A DNA stretch of 64,000 nt, from contig NBAY01000029.1 in NCBI GenBank assembly GCA_002794775.1, forward strand, positions 186,001-250,000, given 5' to 3'. The position numbers were made by a program, and so were the translations under genes. Within the stretch, counting starts at the first letter, position 1. Every line of letters starts with the position of its first letter. The notes beneath the pieces were generated by a model. The model was given only the letters and a program-made list of their open reading frames with translations, did no database searches and had not been told where the DNA came from. Below, one piece after another: positions 22,101-33,799 of the stretch. This DNA is from Porodaedalea pini. Lineage: Eukaryota > Basidiomycota > Agaricomycetes > Hymenochaetales > Hymenochaetaceae.

Positions 22101-24268
22101 ATGGACACTGCTACGACTCCCGAGCCTGTCCCATGGCCCCCCGCATCTCCCAAAGATGGGGATCGATTTCTGACACCGCCACGGTGGAAGCTGGGGGCCG
22201 ACAATCATGCACCAGTGGCCCCAGCCCTTTTGCAGGAGCCTGATGATGGCAACCAAGACGTGGGAGGTGTGCTCATCGGCATGGATCTCCCACGTCCATT
22301 GCAGCTAGTGTCATCCTCATTGGGTGGAGAAGCAGGTGGCGAGGGAGAACCCGCCGGGGAAGTTGGTGTCCCTCCTGCCGAGTCTGTTCTGCTGAGTCTC
22401 ATCCAGCATGATCTGTTCTCGTCCCATATGGAAGACTTCAACTCCGCGTTGGACGATCTCGAGAAGTCAAGTGAGGAGGGTTGCAAGGAGGTGATGGCAT
22501 ATGTGCAGGCTACCTGGGTGCACTGCTTCGTTTTTGTTTTCTTGTTCTTGTTTCTGATATGCTTTTTCTAGCGCTCCCTTGCTACTGCATGGGATGGCAT
22601 CCCCGAGCATGCGAAAGCTGCCCACCCTTCGTTCACTGCGATGGACGTCCTTCTAGACATGTTCTGGAATGAGGCCGATGAGGCGGTGGAGAACGCAACC
22701 AAGGAGATGCTGCCCAAGCGTCTCTGATCACTTATTGCTGAGGAGGAGGAACTGGTCGCCAAGCGCAAGTGCAAGTGTGCGCTTGTCACTGCCGAGCGTG
22801 CACACACTGCCACTGAGGCCACGGAGAGGGTAGAGTGTTGGGTGCGTGAGGACGCTGAGCGTGCTAGGCAGGCTGCACAAGAGGCGTGAGAGTGGGTTGA
22901 GCATAGAGCACTTCTGGAGGCGAAACGGGCTCGGGATGAAGAGGAGCGTACAGCAAAACTGAGGGGCGTGCACGAGTCGTTATGCACGCTGTATCCTGCT
23001 GCGATCGATGAGGAGCTCCAGGGACGGCTCTATCATATGGTCAGCCCTGCTGTGCCAATTTCGTCTGCTGTGAGTAATAATTTTTTATTTTTTATTTTTA
23101 TTTTGTTGTACCAGCTGATTTGTCATAGAAACCGAGCCCTTCCATTCCTACTCAGTCGGTCCCGCCTTCACCTCGTCGTGGGTCACGTACATGTCAGCCT
23201 CACCCTCGTCCTGTCCTTGCACGTTTGGCCGCAGAAAGCGGGGAAGTTGTTTCTCCCGCGTCATTGCCTCAGGCTGGCTCGGATGTGAGTGCCGAGTCTT
23301 GTTGAGGCACTGGTGGGTCTGCTGCACCCCCTTGCAGGGCTTCCGCCTCTCCTTTCCTGGCTGTGCCAGCTGGGAGTGTAAAAGCCAATCCTTCAACAGT
23401 CGGCGGAAGCACCTCATCCACAAAGGTACTGCGTGAGGTCACCAAGGTGAGTACTCTTTTCTGTGTTGGTCCCGATCTCCATGGTTGATTGTTTCCCATG
23501 TAGGCTGGTGGTTTGCACGCACGCCCTGAGGCGGTGACAACCAATGTCCCTTCTACGAAGCCTGGGACAAAGCGAAAGCTGGTTTTGGCTGAATCCAGCG
23601 GCGATGAAGGACCTTCTTGTCCTGGTCTGTCCAAGGTTCTGCATGCTGTGGGTGCGTCCTCTGCGAGAGATGCGAAGCCCAAAGAGGCCGTTTCTGATGG
23701 CCTGGACCCGGATTTGCTCAGAGGTGGAGTACACCTCGGGCGGACTGTTCAGTTTGCCCTCGCTTGTGACACTTGCATTGTCGCAGGCGCGTCATGTGAT
23801 GGTGTCCCCAAGAGTCAGCGGTGCACTCACTGTTTGTGGAACAAGGCGTGCTGCATCTTTGATTGGTTCCGTGGGCAGCATGGTGGTACCCAGCTCACTC
23901 CTCTCGCACTCTCCATGGCAGACCCAATCGGTATCGGCGGTGCAGTCTGGCAGTTCAGCAATGTGCCTGACTATTCAGACGCGGCTTCCATCAACATCCT
24001 GGTCGGGGCGTTGGCTAGGAATGTTGCCGAGTCTTGCGTGTCAATTTGCGAGCGTCAGGCCACCGTCCGTTGTCATCTTGAGGCGTATGAGGCTCGTGTT
24101 GAGGAGCTCACGCATCGTCTCGGTGAATACGAGGAGGTCGAGGATTGGATGCCACCTATGCCATTCCTTGACAAGGAATCTTTTATCAACTATCAGATCA
24201 TTCAGGAACAGGAGGAGAAAGAGGAAAAGGAGAAGAAGAGGAAAGGAAAAGGAAAAGGGAGGAAATAG
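22101..24268 (+). pseudogene. Spliced accessory gene of the large LTR element, antisense to gag-pol
   Basis: Exon 1 is 22101-22490 and exon 2 is about 22572-23070 (GTGATG..TTCTAG intron). An intron with donor GTGAGT follows, then exon 3 to 23449 and exon 4 from about 23504 to a stop at 24266-24268. The product has a Pro-rich N terminus, a long Glu/Ala/Arg coiled coil (about 22740-22960), a Ser/Pro linker, and a cysteine cluster (CDTCIVAGASCDG, CTHCLWNKACC, about 23770-23860). It ends in a heptad-like helix and a Lys/Glu-rich tail. In-frame TGA stops lie at about 22727, 22888 and 23302. It runs opposite to pol within the same element. The family is unrecognised; the cysteine spacing hints at metal binding. 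Confidence 0.62.
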
Positions 24269-24487
24269 AGAGTAGATTGGATGTTATTTATTAGGATGAA
24301 TTTAGTCTATGGTTGGTACCGCGTTACACTGTGCTTTACGATGAAAGTATAAGACTCAGCTTTTTCCTTCACGGCTTGGTAAAGTATTGTTTTTCGTGGA
24401 TTTTGTGGTTTTGGAGTTTGAGAGTAGGGGTTCAGTGTGTGAAAGGAGACAGAATGAGTACGGATATTAAAGAGAATAAAGGGGTAT

Positions 24488-25700
24488 CATGATTCGGATT
24501 CAGTTCCAGAGTCGGTGTTGAGGATTTCTGTTGGTTGTGGTCGATCCTTGGCACCAAGCTCCTCCCCTTCAGTTTTTGAATGTTTGTTGGCTAGATCATC
24601 GAGTTCTGAGTCGGTTTGCTCCACTATCTGGGTGACTGGGGTTGATATGTTTGCTCGGGGGTGGTACGGGATGACTCTGAATGCCGCATATCATAGTGCT
24701 GAGACTGCGCCTGTGAGTTCCGCAAGTATGTACAATCCTCCAGTTGTTTGGTGAACAACTACCATAGGTCCGAGGTATTTGGGTTTGGCTTTCTGGCTTA
24801 GTTCCATGTCAATTCATGAGTTTCAAACCAGAACCAGGGCTCCAGGACCAAAGTCATAGTCTCGGATTGTGTTTTGGTAGTGTTTTTTGAATTGCTGGAT
24901 TGATTTGAAGCGAGCACGCATGACTGCCGAGTGTACTCGTTTCAAGTCTTCTGGTCAATGCTGGAGTGCCCTTGCTCGTGCTGCGAGTAGGTCTGACTGG
25001 GATACCTTCGATGTATATACTGGTGACATGTACGTTTGTTCGGCCAGGTCGAATGGAAGGATTGGCTGGACTCCATGGACCATGTAGTATGGCGAATATC
25101 CCATTGCTTTCTGAATCGTGATCCTCTCTGCCCATATGGCATGGTATGCATGTTGTGACCATCGAGCTTCATCGTTCCCAGCAAGTTTCATCAGTGTTTC
25201 CTGAAGGTCCCTGTGGCGTCGCTCTATGATTCCGTTCGCTCTCGAGTTATAGGGGGAGATTCGGATATTGTGGACTCCGTATCTTGCCAACATCCTGATT
25301 ACTTCGCCATTGAATGATGGACTGTTGTCTGATACGATCTCGTGAACATAATCCCATCTGCATATGATGTCCTGGAAAATGAAGTTTGCGATCGATCTTG
25401 AGTTATCAGCACGTAAGAGTCGAAATTCCGGGTAGCCTGTGAGCGAGTCTCTTGCCTGGACGATATACCTGAACCCCCCTGATTTGGGCATGAGCATCAC
25501 ATCTATGTGTACCCTGGCGAATAGTGGTGCTGGTGTTGGAACGTTCGGTGGGATTCATACGTGAGTGAATTGCCAAGTCTGGCACAAGTGACACGTCTTC
25601 AGGAACCAATGTATGTCGGAACTCATCATGGGCCACCAAAATTGATCGTGGATTTGTAGTTGTACTGAAAAGAATCCTTTGTGACCCAGGTCATCGTGTG
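24488..25700 (-). pseudogene. Integrase of the large LTR element
   Basis: Minus frame with an HHCC finger (DDLGHKGFF..HWFLKTCHLC, about 25560-25660), a DDE core (HIDVMLMPKSGG, EIVSDNSPSFNG, GIIERRHRDL, about 25190-25520), then a GPY-like C-terminal region (PKYLGPMVVV) and an acidic end near 24488. At least four TGA codons occur in the C-terminal part at positions where arginine is expected. No chromodomain was seen, unlike the nested element. Confidence 0.85.
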
Positions 25701-26039
25701 CTGACTGCATGACTGAGAATCGGCAATCTCATGTGAGTACGAGTTGGTGTGGTCCCGAGTATCGTTTCCTCCAGAGTTGTCCATCTGCGACAAAAAAACT
25801 GAGTTGCCTTCATTATGAAGTGTCGAAATTTGTTGTCTGACATGTATCCTGGTTTCTTTGGGTCACTGAGAAACTCCTTGATTTTTATCAACTCTTGATC
25901 GGCCAATTCTGCTGCAGCTGTCTGAGGAATGGTGGGAGGGTCTGCAGCAGGGGAATGTCTCCAGTGTATGCTACAAATATGAAAGCATACTGATTGTTGA
26001 TCCATTCCTCATAGTTTTCATCGTCTGGAGGGTCGGTGT

Positions 26040-27735
26040 CTGCTCACTTTCATCGACTGAGTCCGTCTTGGCCTGTATGCCAAGTGCCTGGTACATGGAT
26101 AATCATGAAGTGGAACAATAAGATTCCAGCGATCCACCGGTTGATCATTGTGTTTGGCTGGATATCTGGGTTGTTGATCATGCCTTTAATGTACTTGGTG
26201 TCGACTTTGATGTAGAAGTGGTCCAGTCCTATTAGATAGATTCATGTGTTGTGGAGGGCCCTCATGAGGCCGAACAGTTCTACTTTTGGCTGTGAGTAGT
26301 TCTGCTCTCTTTCGTTCCATGTTGCAGACATAAAATGGGCTGGGAATCATTCTCCGTTTTCTCCGATCTGTAAGAGAATCGCTCCATATCCTTGAATTGA
26401 CGAATCTACGCAGAGGTGGACCGGTCTCCCACATTTGTAGCCGATTGGCCTGATGGCTCCAGACTCGGCGACTGCCTTCTTGAGTTGGTCCATCAATCGC
26501 TGTTCGAGTTTTCCGAATGAGAAGGGGACATCTTTTCCGGTGAGTCGGTTCAGGTCATATGCCAGTTGAGTGAAGTCGTTGATAAAGTGCCTGAGGACTC
26601 CTGCAGTTCTGAGGAATGATCAAATGTTGGTAATGTCTTCACAAGGAGGCCAGTTGATGACTTTTTGGACTCGTGCTTCGTCTGGGACTCATCCTGAGTA
26701 GTTGCAGGTGTGGCCGACTATCACGGCTTCAGGTGCAGCAAGTACCAACTTCTTTCCAGACAGAGTCGCTCCAACTACTTTGAATCTTTGGAGGACTCGG
26801 TTGACGTCGTTTAGGTGTTCCCATATGAATCAGCGGATTCCCAAATTTTCTGGGATGGTCTCGTATGATCCGTCCTGTAACTCGTATCGTGTGGCCGGCC
26901 CTTTTATGGGTACATTGTCAATGTATGGGAACACCACATCGGGGATTTTGTCCTTCAGGATGAATGTGACATCGGCATGCATGATTTGCTGGGAGTTCAT
27001 ATACCCCATGGGAATCGATGTGAGTCGGAATGCTCCTAGTGGCATCTGGAATGTCATTATGTCCCTACTTTGTATGGCAAGTTTTCTTTGGTCGAACGCT
27101 ACGAATAAGTCCAAGGTTGTATAGCAGGATCGGCCACTGAAAGACTTGGCGATGTGTTCTGTCAGATATGGTACCGATGGATCTCATATCGTGACTGCGT
27201 TTAGAGGTTGAAGATCGTGGACTATCCTCAGTGACTTTCTGTCCTTCTTTACTACACAGAACCACCTGGATTGGTACAATGAGTTTGATGGTTCGTATAT
27301 GCTGGACATGATTTTGTCTTTGATAATTGCAACAACCCTGTCGAATATTCCCAGTGGGATGGGAATATTCTTCAGTACCCATGGAATATGCTCGATCATT
27401 AGGATAAGAACCGGAGCGAAGTAGTCATAGTCGAGTGCACCCTTTTCTGTTTTGTCCCATGCAAATGCCATTTCCTGTGTCCAAATAACCCACCACGCGA
27501 GATCCTTTTCTTCAGGGAGTAGGAATCTGGCCGGATCTATGTCCATTTTGTTGTATCGTTCCTGGGTGAGTCGTTTCCCAGGTGAGAACAGTGGAGGGTG
27601 GGTCGGCAGTTCTGGAAGGTCCTTCAGAGGATCGGGGTGTTGTGTCCTGGTGATTCGGTATTCTTCAGGGAGTGTGGTTGGAACCGGCTTTATACGATCG
27701 GCGACCTTTTTGTACTTGTAGAATGGCTGAGTCAT
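26040..27735 (-). pseudogene. Reverse transcriptase-RNase H of the large LTR element, active site altered
   Basis: The minus frame begins near 27735 (MTQPFYKYKKVADRIKP). The fingers/palm text includes FCVVKKDRKSLRIVHDLQPL, then LDLFVAFDQR and MGYMNSQQIMHADVTFIL. The catalytic box reads YIDN (about 26910-26925), where this family is expected to have a second Asp. RNase H follows (HLCVDSSIQGYGAIL, about 26380-26430; VELFGLMRAL). TGA stops at about 27181, 26827, 26695 and 26620 fall where arginine is expected. The enzyme cannot be active. Confidence 0.87.
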
Positions 27736-28292
27736 TTGGTGGGTCTGATTTGTTCAAGGAATTAGAGATTCGTTATCATATGGGTGATTAATGGAGAATA
27801 GTCCTGTTCCACCGTTCATTCGGGTTTTGTTGTTTTTCATATTTTGTTTTGATTTTACACCTCCCTTTTCCATGATGGTGATTTCAGTAGACTGCCTGTC
27901 AAAAGAAATATGTACTGCATCTGACTCCGGGGTATTTGTGGTATAGCATGGTTGCGTCTCTGGTTCGTCTTGTCGATATTGTACCGATTCATCAACTATC
28001 AAAAATCCTCGTCCTCGGCTGGTTGCTTTTGTCATGTTCATTCTCGAGTTGGAACTGATACATCTTCTTCCGTTACCGGGTGGATTAGTTCTAGTACCTG
28101 GTTGTCGATGTCTATATCCACCAACTGAGCCTTGCAGTGTGTGAGGAACGGTCGGCAAAGTAGGATGTCGAACGGTGCCGGGTGTACGACTTGTGCTTGT
28201 ACAAGTACTGAGAATCCTCCAAGTCCTATCCTGAGTCGCAGTATTAATCTGAGTGATTGGGTTCTAGACGTGTCTGCTGTTTCGATAGTGAT

Positions 28293-28508
28293 TCATTCAT
28301 TGTTCAGAGTCGGCGATCCTAGATGTTTCCACACGTTTCGCGATAGTCCAATAAACGAAGCTCCAGTGTCGAGTAGTCCTTCTACCTCGACCTTTCCGTC
28401 CAGCCATACAGCAATGACTCGAATTGGTATGGTTGCTGGCATGACTGGTTCCTTTTCCATTGTCTTGTCCGGCAATCCCGGCCTCGGTCCTACCGAGTAC
28501 ATGGCCAT
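28293..28508 (-). pseudogene. Aspartic protease domain of the large LTR element
   Basis: The open minus frame contains GLLDTGASFIGLS, the retroviral-type D-T-G active site, between the gag-like region and RT as expected for Ty3/Gypsy order. TGA codons bound it on both sides. Confidence 0.82.
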
Positions 28509-28535
28509 GCCTTCATCTTTGAGGTTTATCGGACT

Positions 28536-31500
28536 TCATTTGGCCATCATCATGTCCTTGCACTTTTGTCTGACTTCTGGCGAAGTTGCCAACAGTTCCC
28601 GACCTGATACTGACACTGTGGAGTCCAAGAATCGGTGAAATACTGCATCGACCATTGTGGGGTCGTTTGCTGGTGTGTTGTATTTGAATTGAGGCCTCTG
28701 TATGTCTATTGTAGGATTGGGAAGTGTGGGCTTTGGTTCTGTCCTTTCCTGTGGTGGTGCTACATGGACTTCCATAGGCTCGCTCGGTGGCTGAGAGTCG
28801 GGTACCAATTCTTCACTTGTTTTGGGCTCTGCCGATTCTGTCTCCTTTCCCTTGCCTGTTTCTGTTTCTGGTACGCCCAAGTCCATAGCTGGTTCGCGTC
28901 CCCCTCGTTCTTTCGTTGGCTTCGTCATATGCTTAGGTGAAGGAGAGTTGGCCCTTCCTATATTTGCCAGCCTCACCGATCATCTGTGCTGGATGTGAGG
29001 GTCGCTAGTGTCATCGAACCGAACCTTCCTTCCTTCCCCTATGTATTCGTCCTGTATTTCTTCGATATGGGCTTCCTCCTTACATGGCTGGGTCGGCGTA
29101 TAGATACTTGGTCCTGATATGGTGGGATAGTACATATCGAACAGGTTTGCCATTTGGTGCAGTGGTGGATCTCGTAGTGCTGTCATATCTACTGGGAGAG
29201 TCGTACCCAGAGGGACCTCGTTCGGGTGGTCTCGATAGTACAAGTTCATTCGATCCAGTAGAGAAGAGCCTTGCGGTCCTGGTGGTAGTTGTGTTCCTCC
29301 CGGCATCACAACAAATCCTTGTGCATCCAAGGCCAGTAATCATTGGTTCAGTAATGTGTCCCTGATTGTACAGTCTCTGAACAGGTGTGTGGTGCTGTGG
29401 CACATGGCACACGTTCGGGGTCCTGTATTCCTTACCTGCATATTTCTGGCTGGGGGTGGGCCTCTCGGTGGTGCCTTGTACTCTTTGCAGGGTTGTCCGT
29501 AGTCATCAGGTCATTGGTAGTCCCTTGGTTCATTAGGGCCATATGGTCGATCTCGAGCATACCGATCCTCGTAGTCTTGCCTTCGATAATCCTCCTTCCT
29601 TTCACCCTGGAGATCCTGTATCTCTGCTTGTAAGTCCGATACCATGTGTGTGAGCAGGCTCAGTTCTGAGTCCTCTTGTTTGATGGGGGTCAGTGCGTAT
29701 GGTCCAGATGCTGTGGCGACGTGTTGCTGAGTAAAATATGGAGGTGCTGTGGGTATCCCAAACATTCCATACTGTGGTACTGCATATCCTTGCTGCGCAC
29801 CAGGACCAGTTACTAGGACTCCTCCTGCTATAAGTCAGTCGAGTTCGTTGTATAGTATTGGTATGTCCCAGGGGACGCCAGCTGGGTGTCAAAAGTCAAC
29901 CAACCGAAGCTGTTGTTCGAGATGCAGATTGGTGAGCTGATTCAGGCCTTCTCAATAGAACCATTTTTGGTCTAACTCTGAAATGACTCCTTCTTGAACT
30001 AGGTATGACATAATACACATGAAGCTTCAATGGTATTCTCCCAGGGCAGCCATGCTCATCAGAACTTTGTTGGAGTTCTCAGCAACAAAGTTGATTAGAT
30101 CTCTGTACGTGTATCTTATCGTTGCCGCCAGATAGAAGCCCAGGGTGGCTGTTTTGAATGATGTGAAATCGTTTTGTCGTGCCTGTGGGAGAGTCGACCA
30201 TAGCAACTCCTCGTGTACCGGAGCGTAATAGCGTGCCCAGTTAATTTTCTGTAGTTCGGTGATCCCTGCGTTCGATCCTAATATGTTGACTTCTTCGAAG
30301 AATCGCAGGATCCCTTCTGGTTCCACATTGGCATTCATTGCTGGTGCCCATTTATCGTGTCTGTTTGGCATTGTTGCTCCTGGAACTGGAGGATTTGGTC
30401 CGGTGATTGGGAGATTTCTGGACTCGGCAAGGTCCAGGAGAGGATTTGCTACGTTGGGTATGGGTTGTGTCGGTGGTGCCATTGGTGGGGCTTGTGAAGG
30501 TCCTTGGCTCGATCCTTGTGTGGTAGAATTAGCCATGACTGCTCTGGCTATTGGTGGTGCCACAATATGGAAATTTGGTGGTGCCAGTGCAGGTGTTCTT
30601 GGGGGTGGAGTTGGTGTTCTTCCTGGTTGTTCTGGGGTAGACAGGCACATTTCCGGGTATGGGTTGGCAATTCTCGATATCGCAACAGGCACTGTTCCTT
30701 CTGGAGTTGGTGGCGGTGCTGGTGGAGGTAGGTCTTCCTCCGATGTCTCGGACCAAGTTTGTGGTGATCCTGGGGTTGGTCGTTCTTCTTGGTCAGGGGT
30801 AGGATTCTCAGGTTCCAAGTCTCATTTTGTTGGTCCTTCTATTGGTCCTCCTGTCTGAACAAGAGGTTCGTCGAGTCGCATTCTGATGGCTTGCCTGTTC
30901 CAAATGAGTGGTGATCCTGGCCTTCGGGGTGACAATGATCCTAGTGACTGGTTTTGATATGGCGTTGCTGATTCTCGCGGTCCTGGCGATACTAATTTCC
31001 TGACTACTTCTTCGGATCTGGAGCGACTTCGTTCCCTTGTTGGACTCCTGTATCCTTCGAGGCCTGGGTTCCTTTCCTCACTTTCGGGTGTTCCCCTGGG
31101 TCATTGTGTCTGCCAACTGAGCGGTGTACTAGCGATGCTGAGATGAGACCTGTTGCCAGTTATGAAACTTCCTGGGATACGAAGTGATATCGGGGTTTCG
31201 ATGAGATCAGGTAGGATTCTTCTGGGTTCGACTGGTCATCCTCATTCCTGTGTGGGTTTTGGTTCGGTTACTGAGGGTGGCTGTTGTTGTTCGGTGTCCT
31301 GAGGTGTGTTTTCTGGGTTGGCAATTCCAGATTGGTGAAAGGGTGATGACAACGCTTCTCTGGGAGCGTGTAAGATTTGAGGGGTGGCTGTGGCTGGTGG
31401 GTGACCTCTTGGTCTTCCTCGGCCTCGTCCTCTGGGTGGTGGTGGTGGGCTGCTCGGTTCTTCTTGGACCTTTGCCTGTATGCACGTAGAGTGCCGAGGA

Positions 31501-31542
31501 GCTTCAGACGTTGACCTGATACTTAGGCAAGGCACCTTGTCT
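28536..31542 (-). pseudogene. gag region of the large LTR element
   Basis: One minus frame can be followed from about 31542 to 28536 through more than six stops, mostly TGA. It starts with a Pro/Arg/Ser-rich N terminus (RGRGRGRPRG, then a PPPAPPPTPEG block), then a capsid-like region (GILRFFEEVNILG, NWARYYAPVHEELLW, about 30030-30330). A basic/acidic linker and a CCHC knuckle (CAMCHSTTHLFRDC, about 29370-29412) follow, then Pro/Glu-rich text leading into the protease. It is too broken to yield a product. Confidence 0.8.
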
Positions 31543-31560
31543 CCCTCGCAGTGGGCTCCA
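31541..31560 (-). other. Candidate primer-binding site of the large LTR element
   Basis: Three bases inside the 5' LTR (minus sense) the sequence reads TGGAGCCCACTGCGAGGGAG. It starts with the TGG that pairs with the CCA end of a tRNA. The tRNA was not identified. Confidence 0.6.
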
Positions 31561-31563
31561 ATG

Positions 31564-32406
31564 TGTAGGGGTGCAGACTCTTCTAATCCGAAGGGCGATC
31601 CAGGCTAGCACTCGTGTTCGACCCAAGGGGGACTGCGGTGACTCGGTATACCGAGAGGGACAACCTAAGTAGAGCGAGGTTCGAGATATGAAGACTCGGC
31701 GATACGGATACCTGCGGGATTCCGGTTAGACCAAGGCTCGAGCGGGTAAAATCAGCACTTGTGGCAGCGGCCGAGGGCGTTCGGTGATTGGGTGATGGAG
31801 TTCTGAGAGTCAGTGACAGAGTCGGTGTATACTGTTTTTCAGAACGAGAGTTGGGCGAGTAGTGCATAGTAATGCATATAGTAGATTGCGGTCTAGAGGT
31901 GGAGAGGGGACTGTCTGTCTCTGTACTGTTGCTCCTCTGTCTCTATTCTCTCTGTGTCCCCGTCTGTCTACAAACTACCGCGAATTTATACTAAACTGAA
32001 GCAGAGAAAGCGGTGCGAGATTCGGCCGAGTCTGTGTGAACAGATGTGAAGGTGAGTCAGCAATCGGCCTGCGCACATCACACAGCCGATCGTTGTGGAG
32101 TGGTGTTGTAGTGCCCACCCTGCTCTCTCGTCTCCCACCACTGCACAACTGTATCCCACGTCCTTGTCCTACTCCCCATATCCTTCCACCTATGCCCACG
32201 AGAGTCGGTCGTCCATGTGCTGATCGAGTTCATACGACATCCGTCCGTCCAATCATGTCCATACCAAGAATTAATAATAAAGAGTCGGCCGCCGATTACG
32301 AATGAATAAATGGTAATGTTCAGCGGCCGGTAAAGGGAGTCAAAGGAGTAGTGTAAGTGAAGGGAGAAAGACTCGGCTGGCACGTAGGCGATGGTTAATC
32401 GCTACA
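31564..32406 (-). repeat. LTR (5' LTR of the large element)
   Basis: 843 bp, followed by ACCG (32407-32410), the right TSD. See the partner at 11380-12222. Confidence 0.93.
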
Positions 32407-32410
32407 ACCG

Positions 32411-32770
32411 TAGATGACCCAATCGCACGGCGCAAGCATCAGGCCGACCTTTCCAACACAGAAATAGCGCTAGCTCTCCACGGAGAACCGCAAGTACTGA
32501 GATGGCTCGCGAATCAGCACAGGAGGGAACACGACGAGATGTATCCGTGGTTTGTACATCAGTCCACGCGCATGCCGTCGATGAGAAGAAAGACAAGGCT
32601 GAGTCAATGGAGGGCGGGATGTGAGCAAGGAGAAGGATGGCAAGAGGGAGGGTCGCAACCACACCAGGTCGAGCACCCGCCCGCAGAAGCTCTTTGTGCT
32701 CCATTGCCAGCACGGCCAGCCCCACGAGTGTCTCCTCATCCACTGTCGACTCGGAGACTTTCAGTAGCTG
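32411..32770 (-). other. Duplicated block C, possible degraded minus-strand gene (unit 1)
   Basis: Reads STVDEETLVGLAVLAMEHKE on the minus strand and matches 40736-41100 (STVDEETLVTLAKLAMGHAE). Amino-acid similarity is conserved over about 110 codons, but the second copy is frameshifted. It may be an exon of a gene present in each unit. Not recognised. Confidence 0.4.
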
Positions 32771-33527
32771 GAGTCAATCACTGCGGATAGGTCTGTGTGC
32801 TGCGTACGGCTATGCGATCAGCGGATGCAGCAGCGTGCGAAAGGTTGAGATGGTGGACCTTGCAGATTTCGACGTGAGCGATTTGAAAAGACCCCAGGAA
32901 CAGTGTTAGGGATAAACAATCTCATTGCCGTTGACCCTCTCAATGCCCTTGCTCTCCAGCACATCTGGTTCCGGCGCAGGTGCAAATCTCGCAATTGACA
33001 TATCCAATGTCCTCGCAAGCTTTTCGCTCGAGTCCGCCCGCTAAACAGGCACTCGCACGCATTCTGACTCCGACCCTTCAGAGTCTAGTTCTTTGGCTGC
33101 TGACCTTCATCCTCCCTCAGAAGCACCAGACGGATAATGCACCAGGAGCTCCGCCACCCATGACGCCAGACGTCTAGCGCATGCGCCACCCATAATTAAG
33201 ATTCCGCAGCTCCTTTAGACGGAACCTCGATCGAACAACAGCTCGATGGTCGGCTTGTCATGGAGTAGAGGGCCGCGAGGGCGTGCGGAGGCTGCAGATA
33301 TATCGCCATGGTCAGAAAAGAGAGAGGAAGTACGGTAGGATGAGGGAGAACTATTGGAAAGATCACAGCCTTGACCCGAGAGCAACTCAGCTTCGCATAT
33401 GGTAGCGATCCTACTGATAGATTTGCAGCCGAGGACCAGCAAACCGGTATGTATCCAGTTTCAACACTCGTACCCACAACCGATGGGCTTCCGTATGTGC
33501 CAGGTCAAGTCCTTGAATTTTCGGCTA

Positions 33528-33761
33528 CTAGCGGCGAAATGCAGGTGTGTTCTTGTTCAGCCTTCCGTCATAGTGCAATTCGGTATCTGTCAGTTTCTTT
33601 TGATAGTAAAGCATGGTTCCATGTTCCAGGTCTACGGGGAGCGGGTATCCGTTTCTGCTGAGCCGCGTTCTTGTAACTCGCAATTCCCAGCGAGCCATCA
33701 ACCTCGTTATGCGGTCCGTTCTTGACACCAGCGCATCCATCCTCTTCTTCAATGTACTCAT
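33528..33761 (-). CDS. Small hypothetical ORF (77 aa)
   Basis: ATG at 33761 opens a basic, helix-rich frame (MSTLKKRMDALVSRTDRI at the N terminus) ending in TAG. No homologue was recognised and no intact equivalent was seen in unit 1. It may be a chance frame or one exon of a larger gene. Confidence 0.25.
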   Translation of the reverse strand: MSTLKKRMDALVSRTDRITRLMARWELRVTRTRLSRNGYPLPVDLEHGTMLYYQKKLTDTELHYDGRLNKNTPAFRR

Positions 33762-33799
33762 TGTCCTCAGATCCCTTTCTCCAGAGCCAGTCCTCACCG

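Larger units (their letters stand above)
11380..32406 (-). mobile_element. 21 kb LTR retrotransposon (Ty3/Gypsy order), with nested element
   Basis: Identical-length LTRs (843 bp) of the TG...CA type, a 4 bp TSD (ACCG), and minus-strand gag, protease, RT, RNase H and integrase in Ty3/Gypsy order. Without the nested element (15372-21649) it is about 14.7 kb, which is large for the group. The extra length is a 3' region of about 9 kb holding two minus-strand ORFs and one spliced plus-strand gene. The coding regions are riddled with stops, largely TGA at expected arginine positions, so the element cannot be autonomous. The LTRs are only about 1.5% different by eye. Confidence 0.9.

Noticed and set aside
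15902..28508. TGA recoded as tryptophan or arginine
   Set aside because: Tryptophan is written TGG throughout the same ORFs, CGA still encodes arginine in places, and the helicase and F-box genes have no internal TGA.
30259..30858. 199-codon Gly-rich plus-strand ORF
   Set aside because: Exact antisense of the Pro-rich gag region; poly-Pro codons read as poly-Gly on the other strand.
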